In this document: piece by piece, positions 23,589 through 30,901 of the stretch
How the letters are laid out: each line of letters begins with the position of its first letter
How positions within the stretch are numbered: the stretch's first letter is position 1
Made by a program: the position numbers and the translations under genes
Origin: UBA1444 sp964601085
GTDB lineage: Bacteria; Bacillota; Negativicutes; UBA1444
DNA length: 33,379 nucleotides
Assembly (NCBI GenBank): GCA_964601085.1
Contig: CAZRLN010000028.1
Span: forward strand, 1-33,379
Direction: 5' to 3'
The notes under the pieces: model-generated
Databases searched by the model: none
Told to the model about the DNA's origin: nothing
The model's input: the letters and a program-made list of their open reading frames with translations, nothing else

Positions 23589-24944
23589 ATGTCAAAGACA
23601 CGCAAAATACTGCTGAGTGAAAACGAGATGCCGACCGCTTGGTACAATATTCAGGCGGATTTGCCGGAACCCCTGGATCCTCCCTTGCATCCCGCCACGC
23701 TGAAACCGGTTTGCGCCGAAGATCTGGCGCCGATTTTTCCGATGGCCCTGATTGCCCAGGAAATGAGTCAGGACCGCTGGATCGAGATTCCCGAGGAAGT
23801 CCGCGACAAATATACGCTCTGGCGGCCATCGCCGCTGATCCGGGCCTATGAGCTGGAAAAGGCCCTCGATACGCCGGCCAAGATTTATTTTAAGTATGAA
23901 GGCTCCAGCCCGGTCGGCAGTCACAAGCTCAACACCGCCCTGGCCCAGGCCTACTATAACAAACAGGCCGGCATCAAGCGTCTGGCGACCGAAACCGGCG
24001 CCGGCCAATGGGGCTGCGCTTTGAGCATGGCCTGCAAATATTTCGACATGGAATGCATGGTGTACATGGTCAAAGTCAGCTTCCAGCAGAAACCCTATCG
24101 CCGCTCGTTCATGGAAGTGTTCAACGGCAAGGTGGTTCCCAGTCCGTCGGAACTTACCGCCGCCGGCCGGGCCGTGCTGGCCGAGCATCCTGATTCCCTC
24201 GGCAGTCTGGCGATCGCCATTTCCGAGGCTGTGGAGGACGCGGTAGGCCGCAGCGACACGAACTATGCCCTGGGCAGCGTGCTCAATCACGTGCTGTTGC
24301 ACCAGACGGTGATCGGTCTGGAAGCCAAAGCCCAGCTCGAAAAAGCCGGCGACTATCCGGACGTGGTGGTGGCCTGCAATGGCGGCGGCAGCAACTTTGG
24401 CGGGATTGCCTTCCCCTTTGTCGCCGATCGCTTCAGCGGCAAAAAAGTCCGCGCCGTCGCCGTCGAGCCCTCGGCCTGCCCGACCCTGACCCGCGGCGTT
24501 TATGCCTATGACTTCGGGGACCTGGCCAAGATGACGCCGGTGATGAAAATGTACACGCTGGGGCATGCCTTCATGCCGGCCGGCATCCACGCCGGCGGCT
24601 TGCGCTATCATGGCGATTCGCCACTGGTCAGCGCCCTCTATCATCATGGACACATTGAAGCTCGGGCTTACAATCAGACGGATGTCTTCCAGTCGGCCAT
24701 TTTGTTCGCCCAGACGGAAGGAATCCTGCCGGCGCCCGAATCCTCCCATGCGATCAAAGGCGCCATCGATGAAGCCATTGCCGCCCGGGAAGAGGGGAAA
24801 TCGCGGACGATTCTGTTCGGTTTGTCCGGCCATGGGTTCCTCGATTTGGGGGCCTATGACAATTATCTGGCCGGCAAGATGGTCGATGTGCCCTGCCCGG
24901 AGGAAGACCTGACGGAAGGGCTGAAGTGCCTGCCGAAAGTGTAA
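23589..24944 (+). CDS. trpB: Tryptophan synthase beta chain, TrpB2 type
   Basis: PLP enzyme joining indole and serine to make tryptophan. The 451-residue length and the N-terminal extension are those of TrpB2, not TrpB1 (~400). The PLP lysine is K113 in GSHKLNTA; other hallmarks are RPSPLIRA, ATETGAGQWG, CNGGGSNFGG and HAGGLRYHG. AAAGGGGAG (23574-23582) precedes the ATG. No trpA or other trp biosynthesis genes are nearby, so it probably uses free indole, possibly salvaged or imported by the ECF system upstream. Confidence 0.95.
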   Translation: MSKTRKILLSENEMPTAWYNIQADLPEPLDPPLHPATLKPVCAEDLAPIFPMALIAQEMSQDRWIEIPEEVRDKYTLWRPSPLIRAYELEKALDTPAKIYFKYEGSSPVGSHKLNTALAQAYYNKQAGIKRLATETGAGQWGCALSMACKYFDMECMVYMVKVSFQQKPYRRSFMEVFNGKVVPSPSELTAAGRAVLAEHPDSLGSLAIAISEAVEDAVGRSDTNYALGSVLNHVLLHQTVIGLEAKAQLEKAGDYPDVVVACNGGGSNFGGIAFPFVADRFSGKKVRAVAVEPSACPTLTRGVYAYDFGDLAKMTPVMKMYTLGHAFMPAGIHAGGLRYHGDSPLVSALYHHGHIEARAYNQTDVFQSAILFAQTEGILPAPESSHAIKGAIDEAIAAREEGKSRTILFGLSGHGFLDLGAYDNYLAGKMVDVPCPEEDLTEGLKCLPKV

Positions 24945-24971
24945 GGAACGAAAAGGGTTTCCCGTAATGAA

Positions 24972-25018
24972 AAACCCCGTGATTCAGTTGCCAAAAACTG
25001 ATTCACGGGGTTTGCTTT
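24972..25018 (+). terminator. Strong terminator of the Trp operon
   Basis: A 17-bp stem with one mismatch (24972-24988 with 24997-25013) around an 8-nt loop, ending TTTGCTTTT. It closes the ECF-trpB2 transcript 28 bases after the stop. Confidence 0.88.
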
Positions 25019-25030
25019 TGAGCGAGAACA

Positions 25031-25094
25031 GGCATCGCGTATGAGAGAAGCGGAGGTTAAGCGCAGCGTCGAAGCGATCTCATACACCGATGTC
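25031..25094. repeat. Long two-step inverted repeat
   Basis: GGCATCG (25031-25037) pairs with CGATGTC (25088-25094, one wobble) and GTATGAGA (25039-25046) pairs perfectly with TCTCATAC (25078-25085), giving 15 pairs broken by small bulges around a 31-nt centre. Neither side has a T-tract, so it is not a standard terminator. It lies between the Trp-operon terminator and the convergent end of the GGDEF gene. It could be a MITE or REP-like element, or a 3'-end stem. Confidence 0.6.
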
Positions 25095-25126
25095 TATTAG
25101 TAAATCGTTTGGCCTTGAGTCGGTTT

Positions 25127-27697
25127 TTAATCATCTGCCGACGCCACTGCTTCGGGGCCGGCTTCCCCGTAAAGGGCAACGAATTGACGCACCAGGTCCG
25201 GATCGAACTGCGTGCCGGAGCAATTCAGTATTTCGCGCAGGGCTTCCGCGTGCGACAATGCCTGGCGATAGGGCCGGTCGCTGGTCATGGCGTCATACGC
25301 GTCGGCGATTGCCAACATCCGGCATTCCAGCGGGATCTCTTCGCCGACGAGGCCGAGCGGATAGCCCTGCCCGTCCCACCACTCATGATGTTTCAGAACC
25401 CAATCCGAAATCGGGGTTAGGTCCGGCGCCGACTGGGCAATGCGGTGGCCGATTTCGGAATGGCGCTGCATCTCGATTTTTTCTTCCAGGGTCAGTGCTG
25501 CCGGTTTCAACAAAATACTGTCGGGGATTCCGACTTTGCCGATATCATGAAACTGAGCGAATAAACGCAGATCGGCGATTTTTTCGGCGGAAAACAGCAA
25601 GTGCTCGCCCATCCTGGCGACAATCGCCTGCAACCGGTCGGCATGCCCTTCCGTGATGTAATCGCGGGCTTCCAGCAGCTTCATTACGGTCTGCACGATG
25701 GCGCTGCGGGTGCTTTGCCGCCGATGCAGTTTTTCCCGGTACATGTTGTTGTCCGCGCGCTGGAAAATTTCCTGCACGGGCACGGCCGGATCCGACGAGA
25801 CCGCATAGCCGATCGACAGACTGATCGGCGCCAGCCGTTGGGTTGCGTTGGTTTCCATAATTCGTTTATGGATCTTTTCGCAAATCGACTGAATCGTTGC
25901 TTCATCGACCGGGTGCAGCAATACGGCGAACTCGTCGCCGCCGATCCGGGCGACGACATCATTGCCCCGGACACAGGACGACAGAATATGCGCGGCGCTG
26001 GTCAACAGGATATCGCCCTGTTCGTGGCCCATCGTGTCGTTGATCAATTTCAGGCCATCTAGATCGAGCATGATCAGGCCGATCATTCCGTCCGGGCGCT
26101 TGTCGATGCGCTGCATCTCTTCTTCAAAATAGGCCCGGTTGTAAACGCCGGTCAGGGCGTCGTGAAAACTTCGGTATTGCAGCAACTTTTCCGTTTCCTT
26201 GCGTTCGTTGATTTCCCGTTGGGCCTCCCGATATAAAAAGGCGTTTTCATAAGCGATCGACGCGAGATTGGCGATCTGGTCCAACATTTCGACGTCATTG
26301 GCGGAAAAGCTGCGACCGGGCTCCGTATGCCACATGCCGATAATACCGACCACTTCGCCGGCGCTTTTCAGGGGGAAATACACCACAGCTTCCGCCAGGG
26401 TCTCGGCCGGCTGTACGCGATGCTCCCACTGCTTGTAATTGTTGACCAGCACAGTCTGGCCGGTTTTGTAAACTTGTCCGGCGGCGCCTTCGTCGATGGC
26501 GTTACGGGAGCCGAGCATGGCGCTGGCTGGGCCGGTGGCGACCACCCGGATTCGTTCGGTCCGGCTCTCGTTGAACAAGAAGACGCTGCCGGTCGACGCG
26601 CCGGTAATCTCGGCCGACTTGTTGATGATGGTCTCCAACAGGTCCACCACATCGCGGCGATTCATGATTTCCAGCGAGGTTTCATGTAAGAAGGCCAAAA
26701 GGTTGTTTCGGCGCTGTACCTGCAACGTCGCGTTTTTCTGGTGGTATATCTGATAAAGCAACAGGGAAAAGATGCCCACGACGGCGAGGGTGAACACAAG
26801 CGCGTACAAATAATAGGAATTGCGGCGGGTATGATAGTTCGCCAACGAATCGGCGGCGGAAACCCCGATGGAAAGAATCAGCGGATAATCGACCATGGAA
26901 CGGTAAGTATAATAGCGATGGGTTTGGTCGTAGAAGTCCGTTTCTTCAAAGGTCCCGGTCAGCGCCTGCCGCCAGAGCGAGAAGATTTTTTGCGTGCCGA
27001 TATCCTGTCCGACATCGTCCCCGGAAGGATGCTGCAGAGCGCGGATAATTCCGTCAGAGCCGACCATCATGATCTGTTTGTCATAACCAAGGGCCATTTG
27101 GCGATAATAGTCAGAGAAATAATAGGGGCTGAGAGAAGCATAGGCCACGCCGGCAAAGGAGCCATCGGCATGGTTGAGGCGGCGGCTGACCGGAATCGAC
27201 CAGCGCGCCGAGGGGTGATCGTAGGTTGGCTTCCCGACAAATAACTGCCGGGAGTCATCTTGGGAATGGGCATTGAAGATCTCAAAAAAAACGGCGAATT
27301 TTAGATTCTCCGAATGGGGCGTTCCCCCAATCAATTTTCCGAAGGAATCGAACAAATATATTTCCTCGATCAGCCGGCTGCGTCGTTTCTGCATGAAATC
27401 GGCCAGTTCGGGTGTAAACCGGCCTTTCCCCTCATACTGCATCTTGATGAACAGCAGGGAGTCGTCGACATTCTGCAGGTTGCGTCGGGCATGGTCTTCG
27501 AACGAGCGAATCATGTTGTCGCTTTCCCGATAAATGGCTTCGACTTCGATCTGATATTCGCGCTCCACCCGGGCGGCGACTTCAACCCAGGCAAGGCCGA
27601 TCAATATTAGGCAGAGAAATGGCAACAAGAAAAAAATCGCAGGGAATTTTCTGCGACGGAAAACAGCCGGGAAGAAGTTGGGGCGGCGGTCCGGCAT
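25127..27697 (-). CDS. Membrane sensor with GAF, GGDEF and HD-GYP domains
   Basis: Bifunctional-looking cyclic di-GMP enzyme of 856 residues. Order: helix 1 (~19-40), extracytoplasmic CACHE-like sensor (~41-295), helix 2 (~296-316), GAF (~345-490), GGDEF (~505-655) and HD-GYP (~665-840). The GGDEF motif is intact (IGGDEF, 585-590) with an inhibitory RxxD site (RGND, 577-580). The HD-GYP is also intact: HDIGKVGIP (717-725), HHEWWDGQGYP (770-780) and the conserved SDRPYRQ. Both synthesis and breakdown of c-di-GMP look possible, so the balance may depend on the sensor. GGAGGAGT (27701-27708) precedes the ATG. A possible -10 (TATAAA, 27765-27770 on the complement) lies upstream, without a good -35. 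Confidence 0.92.
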   Translation of the reverse strand: MPDRRPNFFPAVFRRRKFPAIFFLLPFLCLILIGLAWVEVAARVEREYQIEVEAIYRESDNMIRSFEDHARRNLQNVDDSLLFIKMQYEGKGRFTPELADFMQKRRSRLIEEIYLFDSFGKLIGGTPHSENLKFAVFFEIFNAHSQDDSRQLFVGKPTYDHPSARWSIPVSRRLNHADGSFAGVAYASLSPYYFSDYYRQMALGYDKQIMMVGSDGIIRALQHPSGDDVGQDIGTQKIFSLWRQALTGTFEETDFYDQTHRYYTYRSMVDYPLILSIGVSAADSLANYHTRRNSYYLYALVFTLAVVGIFSLLLYQIYHQKNATLQVQRRNNLLAFLHETSLEIMNRRDVVDLLETIINKSAEITGASTGSVFLFNESRTERIRVVATGPASAMLGSRNAIDEGAAGQVYKTGQTVLVNNYKQWEHRVQPAETLAEAVVYFPLKSAGEVVGIIGMWHTEPGRSFSANDVEMLDQIANLASIAYENAFLYREAQREINERKETEKLLQYRSFHDALTGVYNRAYFEEEMQRIDKRPDGMIGLIMLDLDGLKLINDTMGHEQGDILLTSAAHILSSCVRGNDVVARIGGDEFAVLLHPVDEATIQSICEKIHKRIMETNATQRLAPISLSIGYAVSSDPAVPVQEIFQRADNNMYREKLHRRQSTRSAIVQTVMKLLEARDYITEGHADRLQAIVARMGEHLLFSAEKIADLRLFAQFHDIGKVGIPDSILLKPAALTLEEKIEMQRHSEIGHRIAQSAPDLTPISDWVLKHHEWWDGQGYPLGLVGEEIPLECRMLAIADAYDAMTSDRPYRQALSHAEALREILNCSGTQFDPDLVRQFVALYGEAGPEAVASADD

Positions 27698-27780
27698 GTG
27701 ACTCCTCCAATGACACAGATGTTAAACATTACTATTCAACGGCGACCATCGAATTCCCTTGCTTTTTATATTTCCAATAC

Positions 27781-27809
27781 CTGACATTCGGAAAAGATTG
27801 TGATATACT
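27781..27809 (+). promoter_or_regulatory. Near-consensus plus-strand promoter of a small RNA
   Basis: CTGACA (27781-27786), 17 bases, then TATACT (27804-27809) preceded by TGA, an extended -10. Both boxes match 5/6 of consensus. It points away from the minus-strand GGDEF gene and into a region with no plus-strand gene. Confidence 0.75.
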
Positions 27810-27815
27810 ATGAGA

Positions 27816-27940
27816 AATTGGATGAAGCGAGGCCGTTCTCATGGGTAGCCCTGTGCTTGGCGACCGTATCGGCTTTTGCGGCATCCGGCCCGGATACCCG
27901 GGAAAAGAGAGCAGGCCGTTTTCGGCCTGCTCTCTTTATT
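27816..27940 (+). ncRNA. Predicted structured small RNA of unknown family
   Basis: Defined by the promoter at 27781-27809 and the terminator at 27904-27937; about 125 nt. The 5' end UUGGAUG (27818-27824) can pair with CAUCCGG (27882-27888), and GGGUA (27843-27847) with UACCC (27895-27899); these two helices cross, so they would form a pseudoknot or be alternatives. A hairpin CCG-UAU-CGG lies in between. I find no convincing reading frame, and it does not match 6S, SRP, tmRNA or a riboswitch class I can recall; short stretches faintly recall yybP-ykoY and GEMM-type elements but not their full consensus. It ends between two minus-strand genes, so it is not a leader for a nearby plus-strand gene. 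Confidence 0.55.
27904..27937. terminator. Strong bidirectional terminator
   Basis: A perfect 15-bp stem (27904-27918 with 27923-27937) with a TTTT loop, T-rich on the right (TTTATTATTT) and A-rich on the left. It can end both the plus-strand small RNA and the minus-strand FtsA-like transcript. Confidence 0.9.
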
Positions 27941-27992
27941 ATTTGATAGTACGCCTGTGACGATGGGGAAACGCGAAGGAAAAGTAACGGCT

Positions 27993-30131
27993 CTATTTGG
28001 CGGCACGCATCACGATGTCGATTTTGTCGCCGTTTTTTACGCAGGCGGTATACTCGGTCACCTTGTTGTTGACGACGACGGTTACTCCGCCGGCGGCGGG
28101 AATATCGGCCGGATTGAACTCGGCGGCCAGCAACACGTCGGCCAGCGTGGGCTGGGTCTCAGCCGACAGGTTGAATTCAATGACGCTGCCGTCCGGTGCG
28201 GGATCGGACAGTTCGGCGGACGCGCCGTTGAGCGTCAGAGTGAACCGGCGTGTGGGAACCGGGCAGTTGACCCCGTTGAACAACACTTCGATCGGTTCGA
28301 CATCTTGGGTGCAAAAACCGATGACCTCGCTGATCGTCGGTGTCGAGGGCGCAATGAGGCGGATTTTGTCGTCGGCGTGGACGGCGGAGCTGGCTTGCGC
28401 CGCCTGGCCGTTGATGGAAAAGGTCGGCCAGACTGAATGAACCCGTTCCGTTTGATTCACTGTATAGATAAACCGTTCCGGTTCCAGCGTCAGCTTTGCC
28501 GCCCGAAAAACCTGATCCACCCGCTCCACCGGACTCCATTGGATCTGGTCGCGGTCGTTGAGTTTGTCTTTCGGCGAGGCCGGTTTGTCGTTGATCATGA
28601 TCAGGGGAGCGAGGTGGTAGGATTTTCCCTCCAGCTCCAGCGGCAACGGCTCCGGCAACTCGACCAGTTCTGCCAGACAGGGCGAGGGACTCTTCCCATC
28701 CATGCCCTTCTCCACGACGATCACGTCGCCTTCGCCGACGGGGTCGCTGAAATTGGCGGATTTGCCGTTGACGGTCAACTGGCCCGCCTGTCCGTAGGAG
28801 CCGGCGATGAACAGCCGTTCCCCGTTGATATTCAGCGTGAGTCCCAGACCGGGCCGGCCGGCCAGGCTGCGGGCGTCGATCCCGGCGGCCAGGAGGGCGT
28901 CGCCGACGGTCAGCCCGCCGAGGTTGAACAGCCGCAGCGGCTGCTCGTTCAATACGACATTCAAAAAGTTCAGGGTCTCGGCGCCGGCGATCTTGAGGAT
29001 GCCCAGCGGCGTGACCGCATCCGGCGTGCAAAACTCGGCGGTGATGTCCTGCAGGTCTTCGATGGCATCCGGTCGGCGCACGGCGACCCGGTCCTTGGGC
29101 ATGTCCATGATCTGCGCGAGAATTTCGGGCAGCAACGGAGTCAGAGCGCCGCCGCCGACCAGCAGGATGGCCTGTGGCGTCGAATTGTTCAACAGCATGA
29201 TCTGGGAAGCGATCGCCTGCGCCAGCTCCGTAACGACCGGGGCGATGCCCTGGACCAGTTCGGCGGGCGTCTTACTGTGTTTGATGCCGAGAATATCGAC
29301 ATAGTTCAGATGCTTGACGTTTTTCCCCATACGGCGCTTCAGGGTTTCGGCCACCTTGAAATCCAGCAGATATTGCCCGGAAATTTCTTCGGTGATTTCA
29401 TCGCCGGCCACGGGAACCATGCCATAGCCGACTACCGAGCCGTTTCGGGTCACGGCGACGTCGGACGTCCCGGCGCCCACATCCACCAATACCAGATTCA
29501 GATGCCGCATCGTCGGCGGGATGAGCACATTGATGGCGGCGATCGGTTCCAGAGTCAGGGTGCCGATTTCCAGACCGGCGTGCAGGACGGCCGCCTGCAG
29601 CGAGTCGATGACCTGGCGCGGCAGAAAGGTGGAGATGATCTCCACCGAAGCTTTATGACCACGCTGGCCCACGAGCGTTTTCAAGTTGGTGCCATCGAGC
29701 GAGAACTTCACGATGCTGTGACCGACGCAGTAATAACTGGCCGGATCGTTGACCACCCGCGAAGTGGCCAGTTGTTTTTGGGCGGATTGAATGGCGGTCA
29801 GTTCCAGTGTCCGTTCTTCCTGTGCCGTCAGATAGCCCCGGTTGTGCACATCCAGTTCCGCCGACGCGTTGAGCGTCGACAGGGCGCGACCGGCCGCGGC
29901 GACGGCGACCTGGCGGAGTGGGCCGAAATCCTTCTCCAGCTTCAGTTTGACCGACCGGATTACTTTCGCCACTTCCGGCACATCATGGATTTGCCCGTCC
30001 AGCATGGCGCGGGTGGTATGCTCCTGACGCACGCCGCCCAGAATTCGCACGCCGGAATCGGTCTTTTCGCCGACAAGGCCTACGATGCTGCGGGTTCCAA
30101 TATCGAGAGCGAACAATAATTTCTTTTCCAT
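27993..30131 (-). CDS. FtsA-like actin-fold ATPase with C-terminal five-fold repeat region
   Basis: 712 residues. The first ~390 are an FtsA/actin-type ATPase: ALDIGTRSIVGLV (phosphate 1, ~8), LVDVGAGTSDVAV (phosphate 2, ~215) and LLVGGGALTPLL (adenosine, ~323). Real FtsA is ~420 residues and ends in a membrane-binding helix; that helix is missing here. Residues ~400-712 instead contain five copies of a pattern, hydrophobic-N-[GDN] followed about 15 residues later by a D-x-I-like strand, at ~453, 512, 572, 633 and 686, i.e. every ~60 residues, suggesting tandem beta-grasp-like modules. It is not next to ftsZ. The start has no clear ribosome site. It may build a filament at the envelope, but the function is unknown. 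Confidence 0.8.
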   Translation of the reverse strand: MEKKLLFALDIGTRSIVGLVGEKTDSGVRILGGVRQEHTTRAMLDGQIHDVPEVAKVIRSVKLKLEKDFGPLRQVAVAAAGRALSTLNASAELDVHNRGYLTAQEERTLELTAIQSAQKQLATSRVVNDPASYYCVGHSIVKFSLDGTNLKTLVGQRGHKASVEIISTFLPRQVIDSLQAAVLHAGLEIGTLTLEPIAAINVLIPPTMRHLNLVLVDVGAGTSDVAVTRNGSVVGYGMVPVAGDEITEEISGQYLLDFKVAETLKRRMGKNVKHLNYVDILGIKHSKTPAELVQGIAPVVTELAQAIASQIMLLNNSTPQAILLVGGGALTPLLPEILAQIMDMPKDRVAVRRPDAIEDLQDITAEFCTPDAVTPLGILKIAGAETLNFLNVVLNEQPLRLFNLGGLTVGDALLAAGIDARSLAGRPGLGLTLNINGERLFIAGSYGQAGQLTVNGKSANFSDPVGEGDVIVVEKGMDGKSPSPCLAELVELPEPLPLELEGKSYHLAPLIMINDKPASPKDKLNDRDQIQWSPVERVDQVFRAAKLTLEPERFIYTVNQTERVHSVWPTFSINGQAAQASSAVHADDKIRLIAPSTPTISEVIGFCTQDVEPIEVLFNGVNCPVPTRRFTLTLNGASAELSDPAPDGSVIEFNLSAETQPTLADVLLAAEFNPADIPAAGGVTVVVNNKVTEYTACVKNGDKIDIVMRAAK

Positions 30132-30183
30132 GATGTAATTGTTTCGCTGTCCGGCGCAAATTTCCTTTCATAAAATACTTTGA

Positions 30184-30203
30184 TTTTGCACAGCGTTGCA
30201 AAA
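30184..30203. promoter_or_regulatory. Perfect 7-bp inverted repeat in a divergent control region
   Basis: TTTTGCA (30184-30190), spacer CAGCGT, TGCAAAA (30197-30203). It lies between the FtsA-like gene and the Fur-family gene, 53 bases before the FtsA-like start and overlapping where that gene's promoter should be, so it is a candidate operator for the minus-strand gene. Confidence 0.5.
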
Positions 30204-30258
30204 TTCGCCAGGATTTACTGAGAAAATGCGATTTGTGGCAGAATTGGCAGGGACTTAC

Positions 30259-30286
30259 TTGACAAGGTTGGCACTGAAAATATAAA
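30259..30286 (+). promoter_or_regulatory. Promoter of the Fur-family gene
   Basis: TTGACA (30259-30264), 16 bases, TATAAA (30281-30286). Transcription should begin near 30293, giving a ~70-nt leader before the ATG at 30365. Confidence 0.8.
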
Positions 30287-30293
30287 ATCAAAT

Positions 30294-30308
30294 CTAGAAT
30301 TATTAATG
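30294..30308. promoter_or_regulatory. PerR/Fur-box-like operator
   Basis: CTAGAATTATTAATG matches 10 of 14 defined positions of the Per box TTATAATNATTATAA. It sits at the expected transcription start of the regulator gene, where binding would repress it. AT-rich DNA produces such matches by chance, so this is tentative. Confidence 0.4.
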
Positions 30309-30364
30309 AATAACGATTTTCGGATAACCGGGAGCCCTTACATCTATTGACAAAGGAGCGCGAC

Positions 30365-30793
30365 ATGAGCAAGAACATTACGGAATTACTGCGGGGAAAC
30401 GGGTTCAAGGTTACGCCGCAAAGACTGGCTGTGTATGAAGTGTTGGCCAATACCAAGGAGCACCCGAACGCGGAAATGATCTTCAACAGCCTGCAGGCGA
30501 CCTATCCGACGATGAGTCTGGCGACAGTCTACAAGACGATCGACATTCTGAACGAAATCGGCCTGGTGCAGATTCTCAACGCCGGCGAAGACAGCTTCCG
30601 CTATGATGCCGACATGTCCAACCATGCGCATGTGCGCTGTGTGGAATGCGGCCGGGTCGATGACGTGTTTGAACTCGACGCCGCCAAGGTGACCCAGGAA
30701 ATCGAGGCTGGCACCCGCTATCATTTGACGGGCCAGCAGTTCTATTTTTACGGGGTTTGCCCTGATTGCCAGACGAAGGCTGAAACCCACTAA
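30365..30793 (+). CDS. perR: Fur-family regulator, PerR-like
   Basis: Metal-dependent repressor of 142 residues: winged helix (~1-80, TPQRLAVYEVL and SLATVYKTIDIL) and a dimerisation domain with two CxxC zinc motifs (CVEC 92-95 and CPDC 132-135). The five regulatory metal ligands of PerR (H37, D85, H91, H93, D104 in B. subtilis) line up exactly, with a constant offset of 4, at H33, D81, H87, H89 and D100. Aspartates at the second and fifth positions, where Fur has Glu, support a peroxide-sensing PerR. ATG 30365 follows AAAGGAG (30351-30357); TTG 30347 is in frame but unsupported. A Per-box-like site overlaps its promoter region. Confidence 0.85.
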   Translation: MSKNITELLRGNGFKVTPQRLAVYEVLANTKEHPNAEMIFNSLQATYPTMSLATVYKTIDILNEIGLVQILNAGEDSFRYDADMSNHAHVRCVECGRVDDVFELDAAKVTQEIEAGTRYHLTGQQFYFYGVCPDCQTKAETH

Positions 30794-30827
30794 CAGGCTG
30801 TTCCCAAAGGCCCATTCAATATTTCAA

Positions 30828-30860
30828 CGGTCAACTGATCCGGCTTGACCGGGTTTTTTT
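30828..30860 (+). terminator. Terminator of the PerR-like gene
   Basis: CGGTCAA (30828-30834) pairs with TTGACCG (30845-30851), then GG and seven T (30854-30860). It separates the regulator from the walJ operon. Confidence 0.8.
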
Positions 30861-30901
30861 ATTGGCAGGAATCTGTGACGGATAGGACGAATCATTTGTT
30901 T

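Noticed and set aside
25090..25656. Plus-strand frame overlapping the end of the GGDEF-HD-GYP gene
   Set aside because: It is antisense to the conserved HD-GYP coding region, has Arg/Pro-rich shadow composition and no ribosome site.
27816..27940. GEMM-I (c-di-GMP) or yybP-ykoY riboswitch identity for the small RNA
   Set aside because: Short matches such as CACAGGG on one strand and TGGCGACC on the other do not occur in the order or spacing of either consensus, and no regulated gene follows.
28437..30119. Long plus-strand open frame of 560 residues
   Set aside because: It is antisense to the FtsA-like gene, is rich in Gln, Arg, Asp and His as expected from a GC-rich shadow frame, and shows no domain.
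30862..30890. TTGGCA (30862-30867) as the -35 of a walJ promoter
   Set aside because: The position 17 bases downstream reads GGACGA, with no resemblance to a -10 box.
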